From Pempheris klunzingeri (Eukaryota > Chordata > Actinopteri > Acropomatiformes > Pempheridae): a DNA stretch of 64,000 nucleotides. A model generated the notes under the pieces. The model was not told where the DNA came from and did not search any database. It saw nothing but the letters and a program-made list of their open reading frames with translations. The position numbers were made by a program, and so were the translations under genes. This document shows, in pieces, positions 1 through 10,458 of the stretch (its first letter is position 1; each line of letters opens with the position of its first letter). The DNA is taken from positions 3,639,874 through 3,703,873 of the forward strand of contig NC_092014.1 of NCBI RefSeq assembly GCF_042242105.1, in the 5' to 3' direction.

Positions 1-41
1 TTTCAGGGTGTAATTTGCTTCCAGTCATCTGGCAGGAAACT

Positions 42-115
42 ACTGCTGCTGCTGCTGAAGAAGAAGAAGAAGAAGAAGAAGATGATGATGATGATGATGA
101 TGATGATGACGAAGA
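42..115. repeat. Compound trinucleotide microsatellite (CTG)n(GAA)n(GAT)n
   Basis: Three trinucleotide runs follow each other: CTG, then GAA, then GAT. The tract lies outside any gene recognised here, beyond the 3' end of ier2. Confidence 0.9.
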
Positions 116-294
116 GGCCCTCAGGCTGTAAACACTACCTGCTGCTCACTGTATTATTCTGCAGCTGCTGCGGTGACGTTGCGTAACCCTTTTATTATCC
201 CTCTCTGAATCGGTGTCAGGTCATGTTGGGAGGGAAGGATGTGATTCAGGATTCTGTCATAATCCACAGGAAATGGTGCGACCCTGGAAACTGC

Positions 295-295
<1 letters not shown>

Positions 296-334
<39 letters not shown>
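296..334. repeat. (TG)n microsatellite
   Basis: About 18 uninterrupted TG units, followed by a short TTTG run. Intergenic, downstream of ier2. Confidence 0.95.
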
Positions 335-337
<3 letters not shown>

Positions 338-507
338 TTTGTTTGAATGTTTGTGTGTCTTACTGTAAGCATGAGATTAGCAGCGGCAAGCCAGACTGGC
401 GCTGGGTTGTACCAACCAAGTCCCTCTTATGAAGGATTGACCCTGTGAACTGTGGCCTGATATAGACCGAGAGCTATTTAAATTAGAAATAAAATAAAAG
501 GGGGAAT

Positions 508-522
508 TAAAAAAAAAAAAAA

Positions 523-568
<46 letters not shown>
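508..568. repeat. Poly(A) run followed by (GT)n
   Basis: About 16 A residues run directly into about 22 GT units. The poly(A) start could be an old retroposon tail, but no body is visible upstream, so it is called only as a simple repeat. Confidence 0.9.
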
Positions 569-572
<4 letters not shown>

Positions 573-653
573 CAGCAAAACTAAATGTCAGCTGAACTTT
601 ACATAACTTCAGAACAAAGACAGCAACTGACAACCGAGTACCATTTCAACACC

Positions 654-659
654 TTTATT
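654..659 (-). terminator. ier2: Candidate polyadenylation signal of ier2
   Basis: The plus strand reads TTTATT, giving AATAAA on the minus strand about 825 bases past the ier2 stop codon. It is the first canonical hexamer I found on that strand after the coding region. The resulting 3' untranslated region of about 0.8 kb is plausible for an immediate early gene. Confidence 0.55.
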
Positions 660-1482
660 ACAAATAACACCAATAATTCATTCATACAAATGAAAAAGCA
701 GCTTGGAATGTGAGGTAAAATCATTTTCTTCACAGGTCAGACATGAACACGAACATTTCAGTGACACAAAACAAACAGAACGTTTAGATTACTGGGCTGC
801 CGACGCCATACGGACAGCCGGCTTATTTTTAAAGCACCATGTGAACATAGTCTACAGGACAGTCCTGTACAGTGGTATTGATCTGTCAAAGTCCACAGCA
901 GCAGTTGATTGAGTCTGTAAATGTGCGTGTGTGGCAGTGAGACTGCCTCAGCTGTCCTTCCTCTCCAACTGTTTGAGTCTGATAGCAGTATATGAAGGCA
1001 GGAAATTCCCTGAAGTCCTGGCTGGCTGCATGTATGTATGCATGTGTGTGTGTGTGTGTTCACTTCACTTCTTCTCTGGCTGACTCACATCACTCTCTGC
1101 TGATTCACACATACACACACTTTGAGTCAGCAGCAGTCACTTGTTTGGACTCATTTTACTGAAGGTGAATCACCAGCAAACAAAAAAGCAACACAGCCAG
1201 TTTCCCCCTTCAGTTTCTTCCTCAAACTTTCCGGCCTGTAGCTCCCCTCGGCCTGGTTCCGTTTCCTCTACACCTTGTTGATCTCTGTGGGGGCTTTACC
1301 AGCCCGGCAGGCGCACTCAGGTCGACCGGAGAGCTGGCACCATGGCCCCGGTAATCCCTTTGTCCCGGGACCGCCGATGTAGGTCAGCTCCGTGGGATCA
1401 AACCGCCCTTATAGGTTAACGAGGAGTTGAGAATCACTCCGCTCCAAAGTCTCATTGGAGGCTATTTTCTCCCTCCATCTGT
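660..1482 (-). other. ier2: Probable ier2 3' untranslated region
   Basis: No reading frame with recognisable homology is present. The part next to the stop codon is GC-rich and the distal part is AT-richer. At least one ATTTA pentamer occurs on the minus strand (near 914-918). AU-rich instability elements are common in immediate early mRNAs, but one pentamer is weak evidence. Confidence 0.5.
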
Positions 1483-2040
1483 TCAGAAGGCAGGTATAAC
1501 CCGATTTAGAGACAAAGCGGTCAGGGACTCCCCGACCCCGGCGCGACAGCTGCCCAGCGGGGCCGCATACCTCTCCTCCCCGGGCTCCAGCCTCGCCCTC
1601 TTGCTGGGAAGGAAGTCAGGCGCCGCCGACGCCTTGCCCCGGCGTTTCCTGGACTGCCTCGCCGGGCTCAAGTTCTCTTTGTCCTCTGTGATTTCACTAT
1701 CACACTCTTCCTCCCCGCTGCTTGGCTCCTCTGGGGGCGGCTCGGCTGAGTTCAGTGCCGGCTGGTGCTCGGGCTGCGGCTCGGGCTGCCCGGTTTGCTC
1801 CCCCGGGCTGGAGCCGGTGTCCATCGGCTCCTCCGATGTTGGCAGCGCGCCGCGTGGCCCCTCGTTCTCCCGCGAGGAGTGATAGATGTCCCGGGCAGAC
1901 CTCATGACCATGGAGAGCAGGAGGCTCCGGTGAAGTCTCAGTCCGCCTCTCTGGGTCCTGGAGGCGTACAGCTTGCTTATCGACACGGCCAGAATCCGTC
2001 TGGCTTCGGCGTTCACTTCCATGGCGGTTGTGGCACTCAT
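1483..2040 (-). CDS. ier2: Immediate early response 2 (IER2)
   Basis: Single-exon gene for a small nuclear immediate early protein linked to growth-factor responses, motility and, in fish, left-right patterning. From the first ATG it is 185 residues. The IER family normally begins at the second Met (position 2022, MEVNAEARRI, in a GCCATGG context), which would give 179 residues. The N-terminal block is family-typical, with QRGGLRLHRSLLLSMVMRSA as its core. It is followed by an acidic Pro/Glu-rich stretch and a basic SRKRRGK...PSKRARLE segment that resembles a bipartite nuclear signal and aligns with the same place in mammalian IER2. The C-terminus ends in a short hydrophobic VIPAF, like VVAF in human IER2. 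The opposite-strand open frame over this exon is a GC-rich shadow. Mammalian IER2 is about 223 residues, so this copy is shorter between the basic segment and the C-terminus. IER5 is the alternative family, but the MEV start and the basic block fit IER2 better. A teleost a/b paralogue assignment is not possible from this window. Confidence 0.93.
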   Translation of the reverse strand: MSATTAMEVNAEARRILAVSISKLYASRTQRGGLRLHRSLLLSMVMRSARDIYHSSRENEGPRGALPTSEEPMDTGSSPGEQTGQPEPQPEHQPALNSAEPPPEEPSSGEEECDSEITEDKENLSPARQSRKRRGKASAAPDFLPSKRARLEPGEERYAAPLGSCRAGVGESLTALSLNRVIPAF

Positions 2041-2250
2041 TATGGTTTGTTTTTTTTATGCGTAATTACGCACGGTTGTTTTGGCACTTTCACCAAAAGC
2101 TCAACAAGCTGACGGTGCTGTAGCTGTCCTGAGTCAGACTTTAGTTTCTAGTTTGAGATCGGTCTCAGCTCGGACCTCAGCTGTCCGCCAGTTAGAGAAA
2201 TGAGAGTGAGCGAGTAGCAGGGTGGCGTTTTATTTCCTCTTTGACGTAAC
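2041..2250 (-). promoter_or_regulatory. ier2: ier2 proximal promoter and 5' leader
   Basis: Read on the minus strand, a CRE-like TTACGTCA (2242-2249) is followed by a TATA-like AATAAAA (2228-2234). Transcription would then start near 2200, giving a leader of about 160-180 bases. The leader contains a 14-base perfect palindrome, TGCGTAATTACGCA, at 2059-2072. A TATA plus CRE arrangement fits a rapidly inducible gene. Confidence 0.6.
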
Positions 2251-2310
2251 GTGGACTTCATTCCTCAGTAAGTGACAAACAGGCGCCGCCCACACCTGCT
2301 GTAGCTGCAG

Positions 2311-2341
<31 letters not shown>
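2311..2341. repeat. (CA)n microsatellite in ier2 upstream DNA
   Basis: A short CA run directly upstream of the proximal promoter. Confidence 0.9.
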
Positions 2342-3192
2342 CATCTGTTCAGTCTACCGGTTTTTCTCACAGTTGAATCCTTTTATTATTTCGACTTCTG
2401 CTTCTGCTGCAAGTCATTTCTCGCTACTGCAGCTCATTAGATTAAAGTCTGATTGATCCTGAAAGGTTTATTTCTATAATTTATTACTGTTTTCTCCTCA
2501 GTTTCAGTTTAAACACGAGGGAAACGATTTGTCCCCAGTTATTGGTCTTAAACAATCTTTAATTTCATGTTATATACATAAATTACTCCTTACTTACTCT
2601 TCTATTATCATAAAATAAGGCGCACATCAAGAGTATTTATTTATATTTTCTATTTTGTTCTAAGTCTTTTTCACAGAAAAGGAAAATATTAAACACTATT
2701 ATACACATAGAAATAGCAAAACAACCAAAACAACGTAATAGCATCGTGTTGAGATGATAAATTCAAGTTTCTATAATAAATTCTATAAATCTTGTGTCTT
2801 TAACCACGAACTAGAAAACCAGGTTTCCGTCATATATTCTACATTTTATGGTGACGTTCATCCAAGATCATATATTCTATTTGATAAAATCAAGTTAAAT
2901 ATGAAATATTGAACAGGATAAAGTCGAATTTCAGTCTTAGGATAGATCTTCTCATGGAGAGGAGGTGTTTGACAGACGTGCTGCGAAATACTAGCGGAAG
3001 TGTCATTAAAGTATTTGACTTTAAATACGAGAAAAAGCATTTAAAGGAGAAACAAGTTCAGCAAGAGGAACCGTGAGATCATGTCAGCTAGTGTTTACAT
3101 TCTGGTAAAAAAAAAAAAAAAACCCAGCCAGCAGTTCGAAGAATTTACGTGGGAGAAGGAAACGTGTCTCCAATTTCTGGGGAGTTTCTGCT

Positions 3193-3194
<2 letters not shown>

Positions 3195-3244
<50 letters not shown>
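3195..3244. repeat. (CA)n microsatellite
   Basis: About 25 CA units immediately next to the distal CArG/CRE cluster of ier2. Confidence 0.95.
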
Positions 3245-3246
<2 letters not shown>

Positions 3247-3490
3247 ACGTCACTCACTCGCACTCACAGCCTCCATATATGGTCCATCCGGTAGTAAAGC
3301 TCCGTGGGGACGCGCACCGTGGAAAAGCCATGACGCGAACGCGCAACCGCAGCTCCCTCCTCCCCCCTTCCCTCCCCTACTCTCCCCTCCCCTCCCCTCC
3401 CCCCTCCCCGTCCCCTCTCTCTCTCTCTCTCTGTGTACCCGGGCACAGCGGCGATTGCGTCACCTGTGCGCCATATATGGAGTTGTCACC
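3245..3490 (-). promoter_or_regulatory. ier2: Distal SRF/CRE-type element cluster upstream of ier2
   Basis: Two identical perfect CArG boxes, CCATATATGG, lie at 3273-3282 and 3471-3480. The first is followed 3 bases later by ATCCGG (3286-3291), an inverted Ets core suited to a ternary complex factor. CRE/AP-1-like motifs flank them: AACGTCA near 3246-3252, TGACGCGA near 3330, and TGCGTCA at 3456-3462. IER2 is a known serum-response gene, so an SRF element about 1.25-1.45 kb upstream of its start is plausible. A C/T-rich tract (3356-3432) separates the two boxes. Assignment to ier2 rests on proximity. Confidence 0.65.
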
Positions 3491-3499
3491 GGTGTAAAT

Positions 3500-4966
3500 C
3501 AGGTTACTAAGCAGCGGCACGGCTGGGGTCAAACGACAGGCGGCTGTCAGTGCCGAGATGATGGCGAGGAGGCGTTCAAGTGCCTCTGGAAATATGAAAC
3601 TTAAGCTGTCAGCCTAAGAATGGGACACAATGAGCACTCAGACAGTGACGGTTACTAATCTATTAATTATATGAAATAAATTAAATTTAAAAAAAAAAAA
3701 TCATGACCACGTTTAAAAATAGAAAAGAAATCTGATTTTTGCATGCTGATTTATTTTTTTTTATATAAATCTTTTGGTGCTGATTGATGCTCATTGTTCA
3801 TTCAGGTGGAAAAAGGCTAATGTCCATCTGTTGTCCCTGAGCAGATGTTAAAAAAAACAAAAAAAGCACCCTTAAATGGAATAAAACAACAAACCCTAAA
3901 AAAACAAATACATGTCTGCTGCCATAATGCACATTTTTCCTCCTGCAGATCAAAAGTCTTACAGCAGCAGTTAAAGTGAATGATGTTTTAATCATCACCC
4001 AGCCAACATGTGCAAGAAACACACAAACACAGACGACCTAAATCATCCAAATTCCATCATCTAAGGCAACTTAAAGTCTGACATTTGGATCATCAACGCT
4101 TTTTACACCCATATGACTAACTCCGCCTGTCGAACAAGTGTAACTCAGTGCTGGATTCTTTCATTCAGTGTGCAAATTACACTTGCTATCAGTAACACTG
4201 GCAGTCACCGCCCTGAGCTGTCTGATGCTGTAGAAACATGCAAGCTGTAGCCATAGAAACCTTTCCCAGCGCTACTTTTCCTTCCCACATGACGTGAGCG
4301 TGGCATCAGAAACACTAACACTGCAATGAATCCCAAGATGTTATGGTACATCTGACAGGGACGGGTTAAAGTATTAATAAAAAATAAACAGAAAAAGAAA
4401 TAATGAAGATTATTGTTGAGAAAAAAAGGTGATTTACTGCATCTAAAAATGACACAACATACATAAGATATCAAGCCTTTAAAAATCAGATTGCAGATCA
4501 GATGTTTTACCCTTAAGTGCATACTTAAGCACACAAACAGTGCTTTGCAGTTCATAATAATCTCTCAAGGCTTTGTTACATAAATTGGATATTTGAGCTT
4601 TAATAGACCTTTAGAGAAGCAGACAGTCTACACGCTTCACATGCAACATGCTACTTGAAAACGTATATATGTTTATGCATAATTTGCACGCAGTCCTCCT
4701 GTTTACATTCACAGTCTGTGCTCACTCATCATATTTAGCAATACGGGGGAGAAAATGTTAGATACAAACTACTGTTATTGGCAGGCGTTGCAAGTGTTAG
4801 TCAGTCTAAATCACAGCCCAGTTTGGGTTTAAATTGCATGTTAGGTGAGTAGTTCTATAAGCCAAACATGACTTCATCTCAGGTCTGTACCCGACTGGTC
4901 GCTATGGTGACAGTGTTATGTGTGGTTATACTTACACTGCCTCTGCCTGAGGCCAAATGGGCGGGG

Positions 4967-5005
<39 letters not shown>

Positions 5006-7846
5006 CCAGAGGGTGTGGCCTGCCTTTTCACAGACCTACAGTATTTCTCTGTATAGTATAAACACTGGTTGGTAGGACTGGGAAATGACCTAGTTGAAAA
5101 AAAATGACATTTACAGGCATGGAGACTGTTGCCACAATTAACATTATATAATGATAAAGATGACCCATTTTATTCAGAACTTCTGTGAATGGTTTTTTTT
5201 TTTGTTTTTATGCTGGTTTGCAAGTTTTAGCCCCTGAACTACAAATGCATTCTGTGCATTTTAAAACGTTGGGATGTATTTTCCTGCAGGCGGCCATTTG
5301 TTTTTATTAATTTCTGTAAAGTGAAGAACATGACCTAAATTATTGGGTGTCAATGTTGCCTAATTGTTGTGCATCTAAAAGCTGCTTTAATCAATATTTC
5401 TATATCAACAATGGATCAGATGTGTAATGTGGAAGGGACAGCTTGTGATGATTGAGTATTATCCCCTGACTATGCAGCTCTTCTGGGCTTTTTAGCGTCT
5501 TTAAGCTTGTTGTTTTGGTCACAATTTTACTATTTTGGTTCACTCTCACTGCACTTATCAACCTCAGCCGGCAGCTGGCCACTAAGAAGCTGGAGGAGAC
5601 TAAAATAGAGCTAAAAAAGAGAGTGAATATTGGGCCACGACCCTCGAGCTGCAACATCAACAGATCGTCAGGAAATCAATCGGTGCCAATAAAGATGATA
5701 ATAGCTGTTTAAGCAAACCTTCCCTGGTTGGTGAAGAGAATATGTTTGTAGCTTGAACTGTTGGTTGGACTAAAGAAGACATTTGAAGATGTCAACTTGG
5801 ACTGTGAGATATTATAATGGGCATTTTCATTAATTTATGACATTTTATTATGACAAATTAATCGCTGCCTTTCATGAAACTAGCCGAATGTTTAATAACC
5901 CGATGATTGCTCACATGTTTGCCATAGTAATGTTATCAGGTGATGATACTGCTTCTGACCCTGCCTCCAAAATCAATACATGTAACATTAAGGTCCGCAA
6001 ACGGATGATCACATGATATGAAGAGAACTGGAAACCAGTGAGTGTTTAGGATTATAAGAAAATACAGTTTTAAAACACAGCAGCAAGCTGGTTGGCTGTG
6101 GAAAGAAAATATATATTGCCTTTTGTAAACTGTCTACAATTAAAATCACTGAACAAAACCACTGGTATGGACATTTTAACAAATGAATGTTTATACAGAT
6201 TTGGCCAAATATGCTGACACATAGAAGAATCTGACACTGGTTGTCAGCAGCTCTCGATTTTGAGTTTAATCTTTGGTTAGTGAAGACATTCGGTTGTTCA
6301 CAGATCTACAGTGTAAGTGCTGTTTAATTGTGCTGCAGATGTTCGACGCGCAGCACAATGTTTGTTGTGGTTTTCAGTTGCATCCTGGCTTTATTCACCA
6401 GCAGTTAATGTAATTATATGTATTTTCTCCTCTTCCCCCTGCAAGATGACACCGCTTTTAAAACAGCTATGGTTCTTTTCATTCTTCTCGACTGAATGCA
6501 CTCAGCACATAGTTGTACTCGTGACTGTCAAAGATGAAAATAGGCCATCCTTACAAGGAGGACTTGAAGGCATCTTAAGGGAATGGGTCAGAGTGTCTAT
6601 TTATAGACTGGGCACTTCTCTGTCTGTTTCCTTTTGCTTGTTGACTCTCAGACAGTTTCTTTTGTTACGCCAGTGCGACTCGGTTCATGTCACCCTTTGT
6701 TTTGTTCCAGCAGATTTTCCTGCGACATCACTGTGTTTTAAAATGACTCAGACTCTCCACTTCAGCTGATCTGCATTCAGCTGGAACCGGACAGTCGATG
6801 AGAAGCAGAGGAGCAAAAAGCGATGCAGGAAATGTAAAACAGTAATCAGTTATTGCTGAGTTTTTAAAAAGATCTCAGCTTGGAGGCTGTTTGAAAAGTG
6901 GTTTGAGGCAAATTTTAAATTTGGGGCAACACCAAAAAAAAAACTGACCTGACCCGTGTATTATCAGGTCACGCTGTTTGTTTGCTGTCATGCCTTATGT
7001 AAGGGTTGACGCTTGAAGTTACGTGTTCCATGATTGTACTTGGGTGCCTCAGCTGGTTGGCCTGCAGTCTCTTTCCACATGATGGTATTAATACTGGTAC
7101 ATTCAGTTAAAAACAAACACCCGTGCAGCTAAAAGTGAATCCACCTTCCAGCCAATCGGCATTAAGAATGTTCCTTAGTAATGGTGTAAATAATTTTTCA
7201 TTTACACACAAGCACAGAGCTTCATTTTAATCACCACATGTATTTTAAGAGACGAGTCCAGTAACAGGATATAATCACTACAGTTTTTTATATCTGTACA
7301 CTGCTGTTTACACTGACACGTCACACAGTAGGATTGTGTGTGACAGCACGTGTAAACATCATCATCTTGATTCAGAAAGTGGGATAAGATAACACTGATA
7401 TGCTCGCTTGAGTAATCCACTAGAAACTGGGACTCAAACCACGACTCTTAAACTATAATACCACTGAGTCAAACAAGTGTGTGGTAATATGATTCAACAA
7501 AATCTAATTACAAGCAGAATAACAACTGAAATACAAAACATACTTTATATTTTCTACACAGTGCCTTAATATAAGACAAGAGTAAAAGGCCAAGTGATGA
7601 GGCTCGCCTTATTATCTTGTTATTTAAGTTAACATTTTGATTTAGTGCTGAATATTTTCAGGTTAATATGGAGTCTTAAGGGGCCCCGCAGGTCGTGATC
7701 TGGATAAATACTCACCAATTAGGTCAGATTTGAAGAAACAGGTTGACACTGGTGTCAAGAAGTGAAAGAGTTAATGGGACATGTGTTTTTAATTTAGAGA
7801 GAAACTAGTGAAAATGCTTTTGTTATGAAATTTAAACCAGAGAAGA

Positions 7847-7885
<39 letters not shown>

Positions 7886-8756
7886 GGAGTGACGTTCATG
7901 ACTGGCTGTGAATTTTCACAGGACAGGAAGGGAGGAAGTTGAGTGAAGGAGGAGGGGAAGGGAGGAAACAGGATGAGGACAGGAAGGAAGGAGCTGGACA
8001 GGACAGGGTGGGATCCAGAGGAACAACCCCACAGGAACAGAGACAAATGGGTGGGACAGGAAGGACGGCTGTAAAGAGGGAACATGTGAACACTTTTGCA
8101 GGATTTGCTGAGCGTGCATTTCTCTCTGCATCGATCCACACGCACGTTCATCCTTTCCTAATTCATTTTTAATGAGGCAGTCCGTTCATCTACCTCTGTC
8201 ACATTCCCATTTCCTTTGATTGACAAACAGATCGGATTAAAGCTGTGGAGGATTTCTGGGTCTGTGTTAAGGACGGTTTAGAAATCAATGCATCCTATAA
8301 TATCATGTTGTTGTTGGACAGCTCATCGTCAAAGGCTCACGTAAACGGGCAAGATGGAGAAAGTCTAGTATCATTTTGAGATGATTTCAGGTTTTCAGGT
8401 TGATGTACTTGTCACAGATTAGTGAGGGGGGCCACTGCAATATGAAACACATCTTTTTTTATATCAGAATAAAATCTATGATCAGCTTGATAACATCAGG
8501 AAGTCGAGAGGTATTTTTATGTATAGTTGAGTTAAAATTACATGTCACTAACATTTGAACGCCCCTACGTGCAGGTTTCTCAGCAGCTTATCGCCTATAG
8601 AGTGAGACACTCATGAGAAACTCTGTCCATTTGTATCATCTTTGATGAAAAAAAGTAGTTTTCAAAACTTTTAACTGCATTTCAATATTATTATAATGGA
8701 GCTTGTTTCTCTGTTGCCGAGCAAAATCCATTATTCATATCCATTATTTATATTTA
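3500..8756. other. Intergenic DNA between ier2 and the MITE
   Basis: No exon or conserved protein is recognised. The stretch is AT-rich with homopolymer runs and (TG)n tracts at 4969-5002 and 7849-7882. One dispersed-repeat fragment is listed separately. Several open frames of 60-150 codons have no family resemblance and look like chance. Confidence 0.6.
5560..5710. repeat. Fragment of a dispersed repeat, copy 1
   Basis: The core at about 5590-5628 reads GGAGGAGACTAAAATAGAGC and then an A-rich stretch ending AGAGTGAATATTGG. A similar core is found at 26268-26308 (copy 2). I also recall this motif as a common percomorph repeat, but the class is not certain. Boundaries are approximate. Confidence 0.45.
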
Positions 8757-9460
8757 CACTACTCACAAAAAGTTAGGGATATTCAACTTTTAGGTGAAAT
8801 ATATGGAAAATGTAAAAAGTGAATGCTACAGTGATATTATATCATGAAAGTAGGGCATTTAAGTAGAAGCATGCACTGGTGATTTTATTCATCTTAAACA
8901 ATTTATTGAAAGAAAATCTACCAACAGTGGTAGGTATACCACAACAAAACATTTTCAGTGCCTCAATAAATTGGGATGTGGCCAAAGGACGTCCACTCCT
9001 CTCCTTTCTGTGACTCTTCCAGTCTCTGTATCACTGTTCCAACCTCCTGATGACACTCTGTGACCCTCTAAGCTCAGTGAACACCTCCGTCTGAGGACTT
9101 CCTGTTTGAAGCCTCCAGTGTTGAGGTGCTGCTGATCAACTGTTAGGTGTCGTCTTGGTCTCATGATGTCAGAATGTGAACAGCAGGATGAGGAGGACTG
9201 TTTGAATACCAATTCTAACTGAAGCAGGAAATGTATTGGTGGATTCATGGATCAAACCTGTTGTGAATGTTGCTGTTAAGCTTCTTGTTAGAGAACAGCA
9301 ACTGGTGCAGAAAGTACTGAGACACTGAACAGTTGGACATGTGCATTCAAAGGTTTAGAGAAGGTCACATTAAGTTCACCTGGAAAGGTTAGAATGCATT
9401 TTAGGTTCATCCTGAAATTTCACCTGAAAGCTGAATATCCCTAACTTTTTGTGAGTAGTG
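8757..9460. mobile_element. Non-autonomous Tc1/mariner-type element (MITE), 704 bp
   Basis: The two ends are inverted repeats of at least 44 bases with only two mismatches. Each begins CACTACTCACAAAAAGTTAG and continues through GGGATATTC to GGTGAAAT. A TA dinucleotide flanks each end (8755-8756 and 9461-9462), the target-site duplication typical of Tc1/mariner. The interior has no intact transposase and no DDE motif that I can recognise, so the element would need a transposase supplied elsewhere. High similarity between the ends suggests fairly recent amplification. Confidence 0.88.
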
Positions 9461-9532
9461 TATATCTATATTTATATATTTGATACTAAAAGACATTCTC
9501 AGTAATAAGAAAATGTCAGAAAACATCATCTT

Positions 9533-10101
9533 TGTCACAGTGAAAGTCTTTGTTATTTAAGAGGCAGAAACTCTGAGGTAGAGGAGAGAAAACACTAGCT
9601 GCTAAACGTTTACAGAAATACAGAAAACTGTATTTTATTGCTTGTTTTTACACCTGTTTTATCTATTATATTGTATGTTTCATTTGTATTCTGTACGGCG
9701 ACCTTGTGAGCCTTGAAAGGCGCCTTAAAAATAAAATGTATTATCATTATTATTATTATATTTTACACTATATTAGCTCTGAATATCACAGTGAAAGTGT
9801 GAACATTACCCACTTCGCCTACATACTAAGACAGAAGAAGAATGTAGGCACTGTGGAAACAGCGGCTGACCTTCTGGACCTTTCCATCACATCACACCAC
9901 CTTCATTCATTCATTCATTCATTCATATGGAGTTTGCCCAGTTGTCATGAAACTGTCCAGCAGATGTTTTCTTCCTGCAGCTCCTGCAACTCTACTGAAT
10001 GTGCAGTCAGAAATACTCTGTGTTTTGTGAATATTTGGCCAACAAAGAGTTAATTGCTGCTTTCTGTCTGTATAAACTCTTTGCAGTGATTGCATGGGCG
10101 T
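9533..10101. repeat. Duplicated segment, copy A (upstream of stx10)
   Basis: This segment shares long matching blocks, in the same order, with 13123-13581 inside stx10 intron 3. Examples are GTGAAAGTCTTTGTTATTTA, the TATTAGCTCTGAATA block, CAGCGGCTGACCTTCTG and TGGAGTTTGCCCAGTTGTCA. Copy A carries insertions relative to copy B, including a stretch around 9640-9760. No coding sequence is seen in it. Confidence 0.85.
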
Positions 10102-10414
10102 TACCCTGGCGACTAATCTTATACAGATGTGCAGCTTTCCAGTAATTCCTCCTCTGTCCCAACAAGCCCATTGCTCTGAACCTCCTGCCAGTTTTCCTCC
10201 ACTTTCTTTGCTCACCTGACACGTCACTCAAACCATTTTCAACACTGTTATTCTATTAGATTTAATGAATGTGCAACTTTTCAGGGAAACACATCACATG
10301 CAGTCGTTTAAGGAAGTCAAACGGTGCACAGCGTTGACATTTACATAGTTTAAGTATCGTAAATTAGCCAAATAACTAAGCTGAGCACAGCTGACGCTTA
10401 CGGCTGTTTGAGTT

Positions 10415-10458
10415 TAGGGAAGTGCGCATGCGCTGGGAGTGAGGCGGAAGTAAGCATC
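10415..10458 (+). promoter_or_regulatory. stx10: stx10 core promoter
   Basis: A TGCGCATGCGC motif (NRF1-type palindrome, 10423-10433) and a CGGAAGT Ets/GABP motif (10445-10451) lie within 36 bases of the start codon, and no TATA box is seen. This is a typical TATA-less housekeeping arrangement. It implies a very short 5' leader if transcription starts between the two motifs. Confidence 0.65.

Noticed and set aside
1427..1882. Long open frame opposite ier2 (151 codons)
   Set aside because: It is antisense to a conserved coding exon in GC-rich DNA and resembles no known protein, as expected of a shadow frame.
6317..6769. 150-codon open frame in the ier2-stx10 interval
   Set aside because: No recognisable domain, composition like random AT-rich translation, no promoter or splice context.
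8955..9248. 97-codon minus-strand frame inside the MITE as a transposase
   Set aside because: No DDE motif or helix-turn-helix is recognisable and its length is far below a Tc1/mariner transposase.
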